Part shown: one piece after another, positions 44,579-54,807 of the stretch
Layout: every line of letters starts with the position of its first letter
How positions within the stretch are numbered: the first letter of the stretch is position 1
NCBI GenBank assembly: GCA_913061415.1
Contig: CAJXUD010000001.1
Coordinates: 310,001 to 374,000 of the forward strand
Direction: 5' to 3'
DNA from: an uncultured Oleispira sp.
GTDB lineage: Bacteria > Pseudomonadota > Gammaproteobacteria > Pseudomonadales > Oceanobacteraceae
DNA length: 64,000 nucleotides
Translations under genes and position numbers: made by a program
The notes under the pieces: generated by a model
What the model saw: the letters and a program-made list of their open reading frames with translations, nothing else
Database searches by the model: none
What the model was told of the DNA's origin: nothing

Positions 44579-45349
44579 ATGACTTTACGAGTATTGCTGG
44601 TGGACGATGAGCCGTTAGCGCGTCAGCGCTTAGCGCGGCTTCTCGCAGAGCACACACATTATGAAATTGTAGCAGAGGCAGGGAATGGCCAAGCCGCATT
44701 GGATTGGTTGCGCCAGCATAAAGCAGATTTGGTCTTGCTGGATATCGAAATGCCAGGGCTAACGGGTCTAGAAGTTGCCAAGCAATTAATGGACACGTTG
44801 CCACCAAAAGGACACCACCCCGCTATTATTTTTTGTACGGCTTACGATGAATATGCGCTAAGTGCATTTAAAGTCGACGCGGTTGATTATTTATTAAAAC
44901 CCATTCGAAAAGATGAACTCAATAAAGCCCTACAAAAAGCGCAGCGCTGGATTGAACAGCAGCCAGATGTTGAAGTCGATCCTCTCAATACCCACGCGTG
45001 TGCCCGAACACACATCAGTGCGCGTACACACCAAGGCTTACAACTGATACCGATTACCGATATTTATTGCTTTCAGGCCGATCAAAAGTACATCACGGTC
45101 AAATATCATTGCGAGAATGAGATGATTGGAGAAGTACTGATTGATGAACCGCTGAAAGTATTAGAAGACGAGTTTGAACATCATTTTGTTCGCATACATC
45201 GCAATGCCTTGGTCGCGAAAGACAAAATTGAGCGTTTAGAAACGGTGTCTAATAGCGTTCATCTACTCTATTTAAAAAGTTTTGAAGAGGGGATGAGTGT
45301 GAGTCGTCGTCATCTTCCTTCTGTTAGAAAGCTGATGCGTGGTCTGTAG
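44579..45349 (+). CDS. algR: LytTR-type response regulator AlgR
   Basis: The 256-residue protein has a receiver domain with Asp9/Asp10 and phospho-acceptor Asp55 (LVLLDIEMPG), and a C-terminal LytTR DNA-binding domain (about 150-256) with HFVRIHRNALVA. It is the partner of the kinase 28 nt upstream. Confidence 0.9.
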   Translation: MTLRVLLVDDEPLARQRLARLLAEHTHYEIVAEAGNGQAALDWLRQHKADLVLLDIEMPGLTGLEVAKQLMDTLPPKGHHPAIIFCTAYDEYALSAFKVDAVDYLLKPIRKDELNKALQKAQRWIEQQPDVEVDPLNTHACARTHISARTHQGLQLIPITDIYCFQADQKYITVKYHCENEMIGEVLIDEPLKVLEDEFEHHFVRIHRNALVAKDKIERLETVSNSVHLLYLKSFEEGMSVSRRHLPSVRKLMRGL

Positions 45350-45488
45350 TGCAGCAATCGAAGAAAGATCATCGAAACAGTACTAAGCGAGCGCGCTAAA
45401 CGACAGCACTGACTTAGAGCATTCTAATAAGCCCGTGATTGCTGTTATGATACAGCGATTATTTGCTCATTTCGCTGAAGGAACTCCA

Positions 45489-46421
45489 ATGTCAGCCCGT
45501 ACTCTTAGAATTGCTACTCGTAAAAGCCCTCTTGCTATGTGGCAGGCAGAACACGTGAAATCACGTTTATTGGCTTTAAACCCAGACCTCGTTGTTGAAC
45601 TGGTGACCTTTACTACCAAAGGCGACATCATTCTGGATACCCCGCTTGCCAAAATCGGTGGCAAGGGCTTATTCGTTAAAGAATTAGAAGTCGCCATGCT
45701 CGCAGGGGATGCTGACATCGCCGTGCACTCGATGAAAGACGTGCCAATGGAATTTCCAGAAGGTTTAGAGCTGGGTGTGATTTTAGAGCGTGAAAATCCT
45801 CGCGACGCTTTTGTTTCTAATCACTACAAATGCTTCGAAGACCTACCTCAAGGTGCGGTTGTCGGCACCTCTAGTTTACGCCGTCAGTGTCAATTGCAAA
45901 ACTTACGCCCTGACCTCGTCATCCGCTCTTTGCGTGGTAACGTGCAAACGCGTTTGGGTAAATTAGACAGTGGCGAATTTGATGCCATTATACTTGCGTC
46001 TGCTGGCTTGATTCGTTTAGAAATGGAGTCTCGAATTGCTCAGTATTTAGAACCAGAAGTATCATTACCTGCGGGTGGCCAAGGCGCTGTGGGTATTGAA
46101 CTGCGCAGCAATGATGCTGAAACGTTGGCATTATTAAAGCCGCTCGAACATGACATTACTACTTATCGCGTTACAGCAGAACGTGCCATGAACCGTCGCT
46201 TAGAAGGCGGCTGTCAGGTGCCTATCGCATGTTACGCTCTAGAAGATAATGGCGAGCTTTGGTTGCGCGGTTTGGTAGGCAGCGTTGATGGCAAGCAAAT
46301 GCTAACGGCAGAATATCGCGCACCGGTTGCCGAAGCAGAAGCTCTGGGTATTAAAGCGGCCGAAGATTTATTGAGTCAGGGTGCCGATAAAATTTTGGCG
46401 GAAGTACATGCACAAGCCTAA
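45489..46421 (+). CDS. hemC: Porphobilinogen deaminase
   Basis: The enzyme is 310 residues from the ATG at 45489 ([19 protein letters not shown]), with AAGGAA before it; an ATG-like start 18 codons upstream would add an unsupported extension. It makes hydroxymethylbilane. The dipyrromethane-binding Cys is in [14 protein letters not shown]. It overlaps hemD by 14 nt. Confidence 0.96.
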   Translation: MSARTLRIATRKSPLAMWQAEHVKSRLLALNPDLVVELVTFTTKGDIILDTPLAKIGGKGLFVKELEVAMLAGDADIAVHSMKDVPMEFPEGLELGVILERENPRDAFVSNHYKCFEDLPQGAVVGTSSLRRQCQLQNLRPDLVIRSLRGNVQTRLGKLDSGEFDAIILASAGLIRLEMESRIAQYLEPEVSLPAGGQGAVGIELRSNDAETLALLKPLEHDITTYRVTAERAMNRRLEGGCQVPIACYALEDNGELWLRGLVGSVDGKQMLTAEYRAPVAEAEALGIKAAEDLLSQGADKILAEVHAQA

Positions 46422-47181
46422 TCATCCGGTTGAATCTCTTTTGCCTGTGCTGGTCACCCGACCCGCATCGCAAGCCGAAGAAATTTGCCCATCATTAGAA
46501 GCTTTAGGCTGTAGCGTCATTCGTCAGCCTTTGCTTGCGATTGAAGCGGTGGCCGAAACGCCAGCGCTGAAATCGCAGTTTATGAACATCGATCTTTATG
46601 ATGTCGTGATTGTGATCAGTCGCAATGCTGCTGAAATGGGGTTGATACAACTGGATCAATACTGGCCTCAATGGCCGGTAGAAATTGATTGGGTTGCGAT
46701 TGGGCCAGTAACCGCAGCCGTGCTTTCTGCACAAGGACTAACGGTTACCATGCCAGCCGGACAATTTGATAGTGAAGGTGCATTACACTTGCCTGAACTG
46801 ACGAATGTAGCGGGTAAAAAAGTGCTTATCTGGCGCGGAATTGGTGGGCGTGAAACCCTAGCCAGTACTCTGACAGAGCGTGGTGCTACCGTGACGTATG
46901 CCGAGCTTTACCAGCGCTTAGTGCCGGAATATGATGAACAACAGTGGCAGCAAACCTTAGCCTCCAATCCTCTATTATTGGTCAGCAGTGGCCAAGGATT
47001 AGAGGCCATTGCGGCGCAGCAGCCAAGGATTGCCGAGTCTGTTCGTGGCATCATTGCCCCTAGCCTCCGAGTCGCAGAACTGGCAAAATCATTAGGCTTT
47101 AGCAAGATACAGATTGCCGCAAGTGCGCAAGACGTTGATATGTTGGTGGCAGTGGAAGACTGGATTAAAGAAAATAATTAA
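46408..47181 (+). CDS. hemD: Uroporphyrinogen-III synthase
   Basis: The 257-residue HemD has low sequence conservation but carries [14 protein letters not shown] at the start, [11 protein letters not shown], and [17 protein letters not shown] use the ATG at 46408, behind GGCGGAAG, rather than the GTG-led frame nine codons upstream. It follows hemC in the heme pathway. Confidence 0.92.
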   Translation: MHKPNHPVESLLPVLVTRPASQAEEICPSLEALGCSVIRQPLLAIEAVAETPALKSQFMNIDLYDVVIVISRNAAEMGLIQLDQYWPQWPVEIDWVAIGPVTAAVLSAQGLTVTMPAGQFDSEGALHLPELTNVAGKKVLIWRGIGGRETLASTLTERGATVTYAELYQRLVPEYDEQQWQQTLASNPLLLVSSGQGLEAIAAQQPRIAESVRGIIAPSLRVAELAKSLGFSKIQIAASAQDVDMLVAVEDWIKENN

Positions 47182-47220
47182 TAAAAAAAGCAAATCGACT
47201 CATTTATTAAGGAAATAGTT

Positions 47221-48345
47221 GTGACAGATAATTTGCAACAAGCACCCACCACAGAAGAATCGTCGGCTGATCAAAACGCAGCTAAGCAGAGCTCAGTAGA
47301 CAATAGTTCAGTAGACAATGGCTCAGTAGCAAAAAGCACAGACAAGAAAGCCAAGGAAAAAAAGCCAGCATCAAAACCAAGCTCGGCTATCGCCATTATT
47401 GCATTAATCTTGGTTATCCTCGCTTTGCTTGCCATTGGTGGTATTGGCTGGAAAGGTTTTGAATTTTCACAGCAGCTATTAACCTTATCTCACCAGCTCG
47501 ATCAAAGTTCAGAGAAGAACTCTGCCTTGGCTACTAAGCTGGCTAATGCCGAAAGAAACGCTCAGTTACAGACGAAGCAACTGCAACAAAATGCTCAGCG
47601 AATTGCACAACTGCCAGGAGCTGATCGTAATGACTGGTTATTGGCCGAAGCCGAGTATTTATTACGACTCGCTAACCAGCGCTTAGGTCTTGAAAAAGAT
47701 TGGCAAGGTGCCGTCGCTATTCTCGTCGCAGCAGATGCGGTATTAGCAGAAACACAAAATCCATTAATACGCTCAGTTCGTCAGCAGCTAGCTCAAGAGT
47801 TACAAGCGTTACGTGCGGTTCCTGCGGTTGATCTTACTGGCGCTGTATTACGCTTGCAGGCGGTGCAAGATCAAATCAGTAATCTAGAGTGGATGCCACG
47901 TACCTTGCCTCAGGCGGCAGCGGTTGTTGAAGAATTACCAGAAACCGTGCCAACAGCATGGCAAAAGTTTGCTAGCAAAGCGTGGGCAGGCATAGGAACA
48001 ATTGTTCGTATTCGTGAGCACGACAAGGCCCTACCCGCGCCACTAAGCCCAGATCAACACTATTATTTGCAACAAAACATGCACCTGATGTTAGAGCAGG
48101 CTCAAGTGGCTCTCGTTCGTCAGCAAGATGCATTGTATAAGCAAAGCATTGCCAGAACGCTTACGTGGTTAGAAGAGTTTTCGATTGTGAAAAGCTCTAA
48201 AACAGACGCGGTGAAAGAAACATTAACCGAGCTTAGCGCTTGGAACGTGTCTCCTGAATTCCCAGGCATTAGTGGTTCTCTGATGCAGTTGCGTAAATTG
48301 CTGGATCAGCAGCGTCGCACTTCCGCGCAATTAAGCGTTAAATAA
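47221..48345 (+). CDS. hemX: HemX-family protein (uroporphyrin-III C-methyltransferase-like)
   Basis: The 374-residue protein has a cytoplasmic Ser/Lys-rich lead (1-55), one membrane helix (about 58-80, SAIAIIALILVILALLAIGG), a coiled coil (about 85-130) and a periplasmic HemX domain with WLLAEAEYLLRLANQRL. The name overstates what is known: no methyltransferase fold is visible. GTG start. The gene order hemC-D-X-Y is conserved. Confidence 0.9.
   Translation: MTDNLQQAPTTEESSADQNAAKQSSVDNSSVDNGSVAKSTDKKAKEKKPASKPSSAIAIIALILVILALLAIGGIGWKGFEFSQQLLTLSHQLDQSSEKNSALATKLANAERNAQLQTKQLQQNAQRIAQLPGADRNDWLLAEAEYLLRLANQRLGLEKDWQGAVAILVAADAVLAETQNPLIRSVRQQLAQELQALRAVPAVDLTGAVLRLQAVQDQISNLEWMPRTLPQAAAVVEELPETVPTAWQKFASKAWAGIGTIVRIREHDKALPAPLSPDQHYYLQQNMHLMLEQAQVALVRQQDALYKQSIARTLTWLEEFSIVKSSKTDAVKETLTELSAWNVSPEFPGISGSLMQLRKLLDQQRRTSAQLSVK
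47290..47334 (+). repeat. 15-bp tandem repeat in hemX
   Basis: Three units with core CTCAGTAGACAAT or close variants, encoding SSVDN, SSVDN and GSVAK in the cytoplasmic lead of HemX. Another in-frame 15-bp repeat of the window. Confidence 0.75.
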
Positions 48346-48358
48346 CGAGGAATAGACC

Positions 48359-49558
48359 ATGAAAAAACTCGTTATTTTAATCGTTGGTTTTTTATTAGTT
48401 GGGCTGCTGTTTGGCTATTTAGTCAGCCTTGATTCGGGCTACGTATTGTTCAGCTGGGCAAGCTACACCTTGGAAACCAGCTTCTGGTTTTTCAATATTA
48501 TGCTGGCTGCTTTTTTCATCACAGCTTATTTAACGTTGCGATTTGTTTTATTGCTGGTAGGCAGTGATTGGCGCATTAATGAATGGCGCAAGCAGCGTCG
48601 TTCAATCCGTGGTCAGCGTCAAACAACCCGCGGCTTCTTGAGTTTAGCGCAAGGCCAGTGGAGAACTGCAGAGCGTCAGTTAACTCAAGCGGCAGCATTA
48701 GGCGACAACCCTTTGATTAACTATCTTGGGGCTGCTCGTGCTGCTTATGAAAAAGGTGATGCCGACAAATCGGATCATTGGTTAAAAGAAGCGGCGCAGA
48801 GTACAAAAGGTGCTGAGCTGGCTGTTGCCATCACGCAGATTCAATTATTACTGTCTCGTGGCCAAGCGGAGCAGGCACTGGCCGTTGTGCTGAGATTACG
48901 TAAGCAGCACCCAAAGCATAAGCACTTATTGAAAATGCAAATTAAGGTTTTACGTGAGCTAGAAGACTGGGTTGGTTTAAAAGATTTACTACCGACGGTG
49001 CGCAAGCTGGCTAAACTGATTCCACAAGACAAATTAAAAGAGTTAGAAGAAAAAGTTGTTATTCAATTAATGCAGCGTGCCGCTAAAAGTCATCGTTCGG
49101 CGACGGCTTCAGCAGGGCAAGCGGAATTAATTAAAGAAATTTATGATGATGCGCCACGTGCTGTGCGCCTGTCGGTTGACGTATTAAGTTACTACGTCGA
49201 TTTGCTAATCTCACTTAATCAGCCAGGTAAAGCCGAGCAGGCTTTGCGCGAGTCCCTACCGTCGGTATGGCATGACAACTTGATTTGCGCTTATGGGCGT
49301 GTGAAGGGCAACGATCTTCAGCGTCAGTTATTATTTGCTGAGCAGCAACTACAAGAACGTACTAATGATCCTATGTTGCTATTGGCTTTAGGACGAATCG
49401 CTAATCGAATGGGGAATACTGAGAAGGCTCAGGAATATTTAGAAGCGGCGAGCAAAATAAAGGCTTTGCCAGAAGTGCATGCTGAGTTGGGGGATTTATT
49501 AACCCAGCAAGGCGAATTTGAACGTGCTTGTGAGCATTTCAATAAAGCGCTTGTCTAA
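48359..49558 (+). CDS. hemY: HemY-family TPR membrane protein
   Basis: The 399-residue protein has two N-terminal membrane helices (about 4-22 and 42-62) and a TPR-like repeat region (about 90-399). HemY_N motifs include GFLSLAQGQWRTAERQL. It is linked to late heme synthesis by gene order only; biochemical function is not known. It is the last gene of the hem unit. Confidence 0.9.
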   Translation: MKKLVILIVGFLLVGLLFGYLVSLDSGYVLFSWASYTLETSFWFFNIMLAAFFITAYLTLRFVLLLVGSDWRINEWRKQRRSIRGQRQTTRGFLSLAQGQWRTAERQLTQAAALGDNPLINYLGAARAAYEKGDADKSDHWLKEAAQSTKGAELAVAITQIQLLLSRGQAEQALAVVLRLRKQHPKHKHLLKMQIKVLRELEDWVGLKDLLPTVRKLAKLIPQDKLKELEEKVVIQLMQRAAKSHRSATASAGQAELIKEIYDDAPRAVRLSVDVLSYYVDLLISLNQPGKAEQALRESLPSVWHDNLICAYGRVKGNDLQRQLLFAEQQLQERTNDPMLLLALGRIANRMGNTEKAQEYLEAASKIKALPEVHAELGDLLTQQGEFERACEHFNKALV

Positions 49559-49588
49559 GGCTGTGTTACAAGCCTGTGTCACGAATGT

Positions 49589-49631
49589 CATTGAAACGAA
49601 GCGTAGCCTGAGCGACTTCTTCGTTTCAATG
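49589..49631. terminator. Inverted repeat between hemY and the flavin reductase gene
   Basis: CATTGAAACGAAG (49589-49601) and its exact complement (49619-49631) enclose 17 nt. It lies between convergent genes and likely ends transcription from both, though no clean T-run is present. Confidence 0.6.
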
Positions 49632-49679
49632 AGTTCTTATCTACTTCTTAATTGTACTGCTAGATTGTACTGCTAGTGC

Positions 49680-50744
49680 TTATTTTTTAAACGTTTCACG
49701 CGGAGCGTAGCTAAACACATCGCTGTGCATATTTGCTTCACTTAGGCCCAGCTTTTCTAGCTGATCTAACGTACCGTGTACCATTGTTGGCGAACCACAA
49801 GCGTACATCTGTATCCCACTTAAATCATTAAAGTCATCGTGAATGACTTCGTAAATCCATCCAGCGCGCGCTTGCCAACTATCAACACCGGCTTCTAGAA
49901 CAGGGTGGAATGAGAAGTTGGTGAATTCATTGGCCCATTGTTTTGGCGTATCGTATAGATAAAATTCATCTAACGAGCGATTTGACCAATACAGGTGCAC
50001 TTCATGCTCAGGATCTTGCGCTAAAATAGCTTCGGCTAAGCATTTAATTTGAGAAAAACCGGTGCCTGCACACACTAATAAGATGGGCTGCTCTGACAAT
50101 TCTTGTAAAAAGCACTCGCCTTTTGCCAAGGTGACTTTAATCGTGCCATGGTTTTTCGCGGCCGCTGAAAGCTCGGCAATAATGCCCGCAGTCACCTCGT
50201 TATGATCTGAAATTTGTAATTCCAAGCGACGAGGTTGTTGAGGGTCTGGCGCATTCGCAATAGAGTACGGCAGCTGCTGGTCAGCAACATGCAGCTCTAA
50301 GTACTGACCAGGTAAATAGTCGAGCTTACTGCCTGCAGGGGCTAATAACTCAATACGAAATACAGAAGTATTTAAGGCCTCAACACTCAACACTTGGCAA
50401 GCAAGGGTTTTTACGGGTGAGTGTCCTGGTGCATAAATCTCTGGCATATAAATCTCTAAATCGGATAGCGGATACGTTAAACACAATAATACCTGATTAG
50501 GAGACCCAAGTATTTCCCCTTTTTGTTGATCGACCTGATAGCCCTGTCGCTGATCGATGGTGCCAGATAGTAGCTTGGCCTCACAGATCTGACAAACACC
50601 GTTTTCGCAGCTAAGAGGAATAATGACTCCCTGCTCAAAACAGGCTTCTTGCAGCGCTTGGTTTTCAGCCACTTGAATGGAGACATTCGATGGCTGAAAG
50701 GTGACGGTATAAGAAGTGGGCGCTTTATCTAAGTATGTGCTCAT
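49680..50744 (-). CDS. 2Fe-2S ferredoxin-NAD(P)H flavin reductase
   Basis: The 354-residue protein is an N-terminal plant-type ferredoxin domain fused to an FAD/NAD reductase. The iron-sulfur ligands are Cys46, Cys51, Cys54 and Cys88. The FAD-binding PYSIAN replaces the usual RxYS motif, and NAD-binding GTGFSQIK follows. The type is often labelled CDP-6-deoxy-3,4-glucoseen reductase or phenol hydroxylase reductase-like. It is 1 nt downstream of ubiD, where enterobacteria carry fre. Confidence 0.88.
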   Translation of the reverse strand: MSTYLDKAPTSYTVTFQPSNVSIQVAENQALQEACFEQGVIIPLSCENGVCQICEAKLLSGTIDQRQGYQVDQQKGEILGSPNQVLLCLTYPLSDLEIYMPEIYAPGHSPVKTLACQVLSVEALNTSVFRIELLAPAGSKLDYLPGQYLELHVADQQLPYSIANAPDPQQPRRLELQISDHNEVTAGIIAELSAAAKNHGTIKVTLAKGECFLQELSEQPILLVCAGTGFSQIKCLAEAILAQDPEHEVHLYWSNRSLDEFYLYDTPKQWANEFTNFSFHPVLEAGVDSWQARAGWIYEVIHDDFNDLSGIQMYACGSPTMVHGTLDQLEKLGLSEANMHSDVFSYAPRETFKK

Positions 50745-50745
50745 T

Positions 50746-52209
50746 TTATAAGCCTAGTTCATCCCAGATTGCGTCAACTTTGTCTTTGACGTTTTCGTCC
50801 ATGACGATCGGCTCTCCCCATTCTCGATTGGTTTCACCCGGCCACTTATTAGTCGCATCTAAGCCCATTTTTGAGCCTAAGCCAGAAACAGGGGAGGCAA
50901 AGTCGAGGTAATCAATCGGCGTATTATCGATCAAGGTGGTATCGCGAGTTGGGTCCATACGCGTAGTAATCGCCCAAATTACATCATTCCAATCACGGGC
51001 ATTAATATCGTCGTCGGTGACAATCACGAACTTGGTATACATAAATTGGCGTAAGAAAGACCACACACCTAGCATCACTCGCTTGGCATGACCTGGGTAT
51101 TGCTTCTTAATCGTCACAATGGCCATGCGATAAGAACAGCCTTCGGGTGGCAGATAGAAGTCGGTGATTTCTGGAAACTGCTTACGTAAAATCGGTACAA
51201 AGACTTCATTCAACGCCACACCTAAAATGGCAGGCTCATCGGGTGGACGGCCCGTATAGGTGCTGTGATAAATCGGGTCTTTACGATGAGTAATACGCTC
51301 AACTGTAAATACAGGGAAGCTGTCTACTTCGTTGTAATAACCGGTATGGTCGCCAAACGGGCCTTCGTCGGCCATTTCGTCTGGGTAGATAAAACCTTCT
51401 AAAATAATTTCAGCAGACGCTGGCACCATTAAATCGTTACCGATGCTCTTTACCACCTCGGTGCGGCTATTACGTAATAAACCGGCAAAAGCGTATTCCG
51501 ATAAGGTGTCTGGCACAGGCGTCACTGCGCCTAAAATCGTTGCCGGATCAGCACCCAATGCGACCGATACTGGATAGGGCTTGCCCGGATTTTGCTGTTG
51601 AAATTCGCGGAAATCCAACGCACCACCACGATGGCTTAACCAGCGCATGATCAATTTATTCTTGGCAATTACCTGCATGCGGTAAATACCAAGGTTGTGG
51701 CGATCTTTGTTTGGCCCTTTGGTAATGACTAACGGCCAAGTAATAAGCGGCGCAGCATCGCCAGGCCAGCAATGCTGAATGGGGAATTTACCCAGATCAA
51801 CCTTGTCGCCTTCGTGGACAATTTCTTGGCAAGGGGCTTTTTTGACTTCTTTTTGGCTAAGGCTTAGAACCTTGCGGAAAATCGGTAATTTGCTCCACGC
51901 GTCTTTCAGACCTTTAGGCGGCTCTGGCTCTTTTAGGAAGGCCAGCAGCTCGCCGACTTCACGCAAGGCTTCTACGGACGATTCACCCATGCCCATAGCA
52001 ACACGTTCGGGGGTTCCAAACAGGTTAGCCAATACTGGCATGCTGTGGCCTTTGGGATTTTCAAATAATAATGCTGGGCCGCCTGCGCGTAAAACACGGT
52101 CGGCAATTTCAGTCATTTCTAAATGAGGATCGACAGGATAGCTGATGCGTTTCAGCTCGCCTTTCTTTTCTAATTGCTTAATGAAGTCACGCAGATCTTT
52201 ATATTTCAC
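50746..52209 (-). CDS. ubiD: 3-octaprenyl-4-hydroxybenzoate decarboxylase UbiD
   Basis: The enzyme is 487 residues from the GTG at 52209 ([14 protein letters not shown], with AGG upstream); an open frame to 52290 adds 27 unconserved residues. The prenyl-FMN-dependent decarboxylase for ubiquinone synthesis is recognised by [20 protein letters not shown] and EIILEGFI. It needs UbiX, which is not in this window. Confidence 0.95.
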   Translation of the reverse strand: MKYKDLRDFIKQLEKKGELKRISYPVDPHLEMTEIADRVLRAGGPALLFENPKGHSMPVLANLFGTPERVAMGMGESSVEALREVGELLAFLKEPEPPKGLKDAWSKLPIFRKVLSLSQKEVKKAPCQEIVHEGDKVDLGKFPIQHCWPGDAAPLITWPLVITKGPNKDRHNLGIYRMQVIAKNKLIMRWLSHRGGALDFREFQQQNPGKPYPVSVALGADPATILGAVTPVPDTLSEYAFAGLLRNSRTEVVKSIGNDLMVPASAEIILEGFIYPDEMADEGPFGDHTGYYNEVDSFPVFTVERITHRKDPIYHSTYTGRPPDEPAILGVALNEVFVPILRKQFPEITDFYLPPEGCSYRMAIVTIKKQYPGHAKRVMLGVWSFLRQFMYTKFVIVTDDDINARDWNDVIWAITTRMDPTRDTTLIDNTPIDYLDFASPVSGLGSKMGLDATNKWPGETNREWGEPIVMDENVKDKVDAIWDELGL

Positions 52210-52339
52210 GAGTAACCTGTTTCTGCTAATGAATACTTGAATGCTCACATCATAAAGGGGTAAGCAGTTGATTTCTAATCTTATGTCCATAAGATGACGG
52301 CTAACTAAGTTTTATACGACTTTTTGAGGGTTTTAGTTT

Positions 52340-52753
52340 ATGAGTGCACGCTTTTATCTATGGGTTAGTGCTTTCAGTGGTGCGGTAAGTGTCGCTCTAG
52401 GCGCGTTTGGTGCTCATGGTTTAAAAAAAGTCGTGAGTGTGGATATGTTAGCGACCTACCAAACCGGTGTGCAGTATCAGTTTATCCATAGTTTGGCCTT
52501 ATTAGCATTGGCGATTCTTTTATTCATGCCTGTGGCGAAGGGTGTATCTAAGCTGTTGAAATTAAGTGCGAACCTCATGATTGTGGGAATAATGCTGTTT
52601 AGCGGCAGTTTATATACCATGACATTAATGTCAGCGGCGGATGGATTTCCGGCTTGGTTAGGTCCGATTACCCCTATTGGTGGATTAGCCTTTATAATGG
52701 GCTGGATATTTTTACTGGTTGCTGCCTTTAAGCTGCCAATTGATGAGCAATAA
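52340..52753 (+). CDS. DUF423 family membrane protein
   Basis: The 137-residue protein has four membrane helices and the family start SGAVSVALGAFGAHGLKK. Its function is unknown. It is 9 nt before trmB and probably co-transcribed. Confidence 0.9.
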   Translation: MSARFYLWVSAFSGAVSVALGAFGAHGLKKVVSVDMLATYQTGVQYQFIHSLALLALAILLFMPVAKGVSKLLKLSANLMIVGIMLFSGSLYTMTLMSAADGFPAWLGPITPIGGLAFIMGWIFLLVAAFKLPIDEQ

Positions 52754-52762
52754 TTCGTTTAT

Positions 52763-53554
52763 ATGATTGATGAAGAGAAGAATACAGTGACCGAACAAGA
52801 ACAGCCTCAAGCGGAAGATACTCTATTAGAAGGTACTCTATCTAAAGAGACTTTATCTGAAGAGCAAGTGATCGAGAGCCAAAAGCGCCGCATCCGCTCT
52901 TTCGTTCGTCGCACGGGTCGCCTAACGGCAGGTCAGCAGTTAGGTTATGACCGCCAGTGGGATAATTTAGGGTTTGCTTTGGCAGACGGTGAATTCGATA
53001 TCCCTAAAGCCTTTGGTCGTGATGCCTATACGGTATTAGAAATCGGTTTTGGTATGGGTCAGTCGTTTATTGAAATGGCAAAGGCTGCGCCAGAAAAAAA
53101 CTACATTGGTATTGAAGTGCATACACCCGGTGTTGGTTCTGCTTTGCGCATGGCCGATGAAGAAGGTGTGACTAATGTGCGTATCAGTGAAGACGATGCG
53201 ATTGAAGTTTTAAAACATCAGATTGCTGACGAGAGCTTTGATTGTTTGCAGTTGTTTTTCCCAGATCCTTGGCATAAAAAGCGTCATAACAAACGTCGCA
53301 TCGTTAACGAAGAGTTTATTCAGACGATTCGTAGAAAGATGAAACCTGGTGGCATCATTCATATGGCGACCGATTGGGAACCGTATGCAGAGCATATGAT
53401 GGAAGTATTGAGCGCCGCTGAAGGTTATAAAAACCAAGCCGGAGAAGGGCAGTATACCCCTCGTCCAGATCATCGTCCGCTGACTAAATTTGAAAAGCGT
53501 GGCGAGAAGCTAGGTCATGGGGTTTGGGATTTGTTCTTCGAAAAAATTAGTTAA
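52763..53554 (+). CDS. trmB: tRNA (guanine-N7)-methyltransferase
   Basis: The 263-residue TrmB methylates G46 in the tRNA variable loop. It has [14 protein letters not shown] near residue 42, AdoMet motif EIGFGMGQS, and [17 protein letters not shown]. The acidic lead (1-38) is longer than in E. coli. Confidence 0.95.
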   Translation: MIDEEKNTVTEQEQPQAEDTLLEGTLSKETLSEEQVIESQKRRIRSFVRRTGRLTAGQQLGYDRQWDNLGFALADGEFDIPKAFGRDAYTVLEIGFGMGQSFIEMAKAAPEKNYIGIEVHTPGVGSALRMADEEGVTNVRISEDDAIEVLKHQIADESFDCLQLFFPDPWHKKRHNKRRIVNEEFIQTIRRKMKPGGIIHMATDWEPYAEHMMEVLSAAEGYKNQAGEGQYTPRPDHRPLTKFEKRGEKLGHGVWDLFFEKIS

Positions 53555-53644
53555 AGCTAAATATTAGAAGTGGGTGGCATTAATGCTAACGCTTCTATTA
53601 ATTTCGTATAAAAAATTATTAAATAATTAACTAGGAAGTTAAAT

Positions 53645-53938
53645 ATGACTAAGAAAGATAAAGAAAAAGTATTTGGTGGCGAGTGGAGCCAAGAGCAATT
53701 AGAAGAGTTTTTGGTTGAGCAAGATTACCCAGGTGAAACAGCTGACTTCACGTCAATTATTCGTGCATACCGCCATATGATGCCTGCATCTTTTGCTGAT
53801 TTCTTAATATTACTAAAAGAAAAGGGCGGTGACATTAATGCGAAAAATGAAGCCGGTGAAACAGCGTTGTCTATTATTTCTGGCCATGCCAAAGGCGCAG
53901 AGTTTGCTGCTTTATTGAAAGACGCTGGCGCTGAATAA
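53645..53938 (+). CDS. PA4642-like protein
   Basis: The 97-residue acidic protein resembles the PA4642 family of pseudomonads: a short helical N-terminus (EQLEEFLVEQDYPGET) and an ankyrin-like helix-loop-helix (GGDINAKNEAGETALSIISGH, about 61-81). No function is known. An AGGAAG ribosome site precedes it. Confidence 0.65.
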   Translation: MTKKDKEKVFGGEWSQEQLEEFLVEQDYPGETADFTSIIRAYRHMMPASFADFLILLKEKGGDINAKNEAGETALSIISGHAKGAEFAALLKDAGAE

Positions 53939-53947
53939 ATACCAGCA

Positions 53948-53981
53948 ACCGTTACGGTTAATTATTTTAAACCGTAACGGT
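53948..53981. terminator. Bidirectional terminator
   Basis: ACCGTTACGGTT (53948-53959) pairs exactly with AACCGTAACGGT (53970-53981). The stop codon of the opposing binding-protein gene lies in the loop. Confidence 0.8.
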
Positions 53982-54699
53982 GTTTAATCTTGGTCACCTG
54001 TTCTGCGTGACTCACTAAAAATTTATTAAACAGTATGATCAACTTAGGATGGTTAATCGTCGAAAGGTGATAAGCGTAGTTAAACGCTGGGAACTTTGAA
54101 TGCTGTACTAAGGATTCTTCTGGGTACATTTCTTTTATCAAATTCATAGCAACATTTTTATTGAAATATACGGCCTGTACACGCTCTGAAACAAGCATAT
54201 GGATTAACTGCTCTACGACTTTTGTACGTGTTGCTGTTAGTGAATTATCTTTGATTTCACTCGCAATTCCAGGTGTGGTAAATCCAAAAATGGTTCCGAC
54301 GGTTTTTATCTCACTTTTTACAACTTCAGGCTTATCGCTTTTTAAAACCAAAACGCTTTCAGTAATATCAAAAATAGGGTCACTGTAGTGAACTTTTACA
54401 TCAGACTTGAGTGACTTAGCCCAAAGTGGATTGTCCGGAAATTTTAATTCGATGGTGCCTTTTACAAATTCATTGAAGAGTCGAGGAACAGGCATTGGGG
54501 AGTAGTCAATATTGAGCTGGTTCACCTGAAAAAATAAGTCGAAAATATCACGAGCGGCCCCCTGATATTTTTTCTCGGTACTCACATAATAATATGGCTC
54601 ATAGCTGGTCGACTCGACACCAATTGTTAATGCATGAGTGGTCGAGATCGACGAAATGAGTAACCAGATGCTAACGATTATTATATTGATGATGCGCAT
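53962..54699 (-). CDS. Periplasmic solute-binding protein, family 3 type
   Basis: The 245-residue protein has a signal peptide (about 1-23, cleaved after THA) and an SBP_bac_3-like fold starting LTIGVESTSYEPYYYV. No permease or ATPase gene lies beside it, so it is an orphan binding protein or a sensor domain relative. The ligand is unknown. Confidence 0.75.
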   Translation of the reverse strand: MRIINIIIVSIWLLISSISTTHALTIGVESTSYEPYYYVSTEKKYQGAARDIFDLFFQVNQLNIDYSPMPVPRLFNEFVKGTIELKFPDNPLWAKSLKSDVKVHYSDPIFDITESVLVLKSDKPEVVKSEIKTVGTIFGFTTPGIASEIKDNSLTATRTKVVEQLIHMLVSERVQAVYFNKNVAMNLIKEMYPEESLVQHSKFPAFNYAYHLSTINHPKLIILFNKFLVSHAEQVTKIKHRYGLK

Positions 54700-54807
54700 G
54701 ATCAGATTTTTTCGCTATAAATCATTGATCCTAGCAGAAAAACCTAACCATTAGCTTTGTAAAAACACGACAAATTACACTTTTAATAATTAACTTACAC
54801 TAAAGCA

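Noticed and set aside
47221-48345. True uroporphyrinogen methyltransferase activity of HemX
   Set aside because: No AdoMet-binding methyltransferase motifs are visible; the protein is a membrane-anchored coiled-coil HemX domain.
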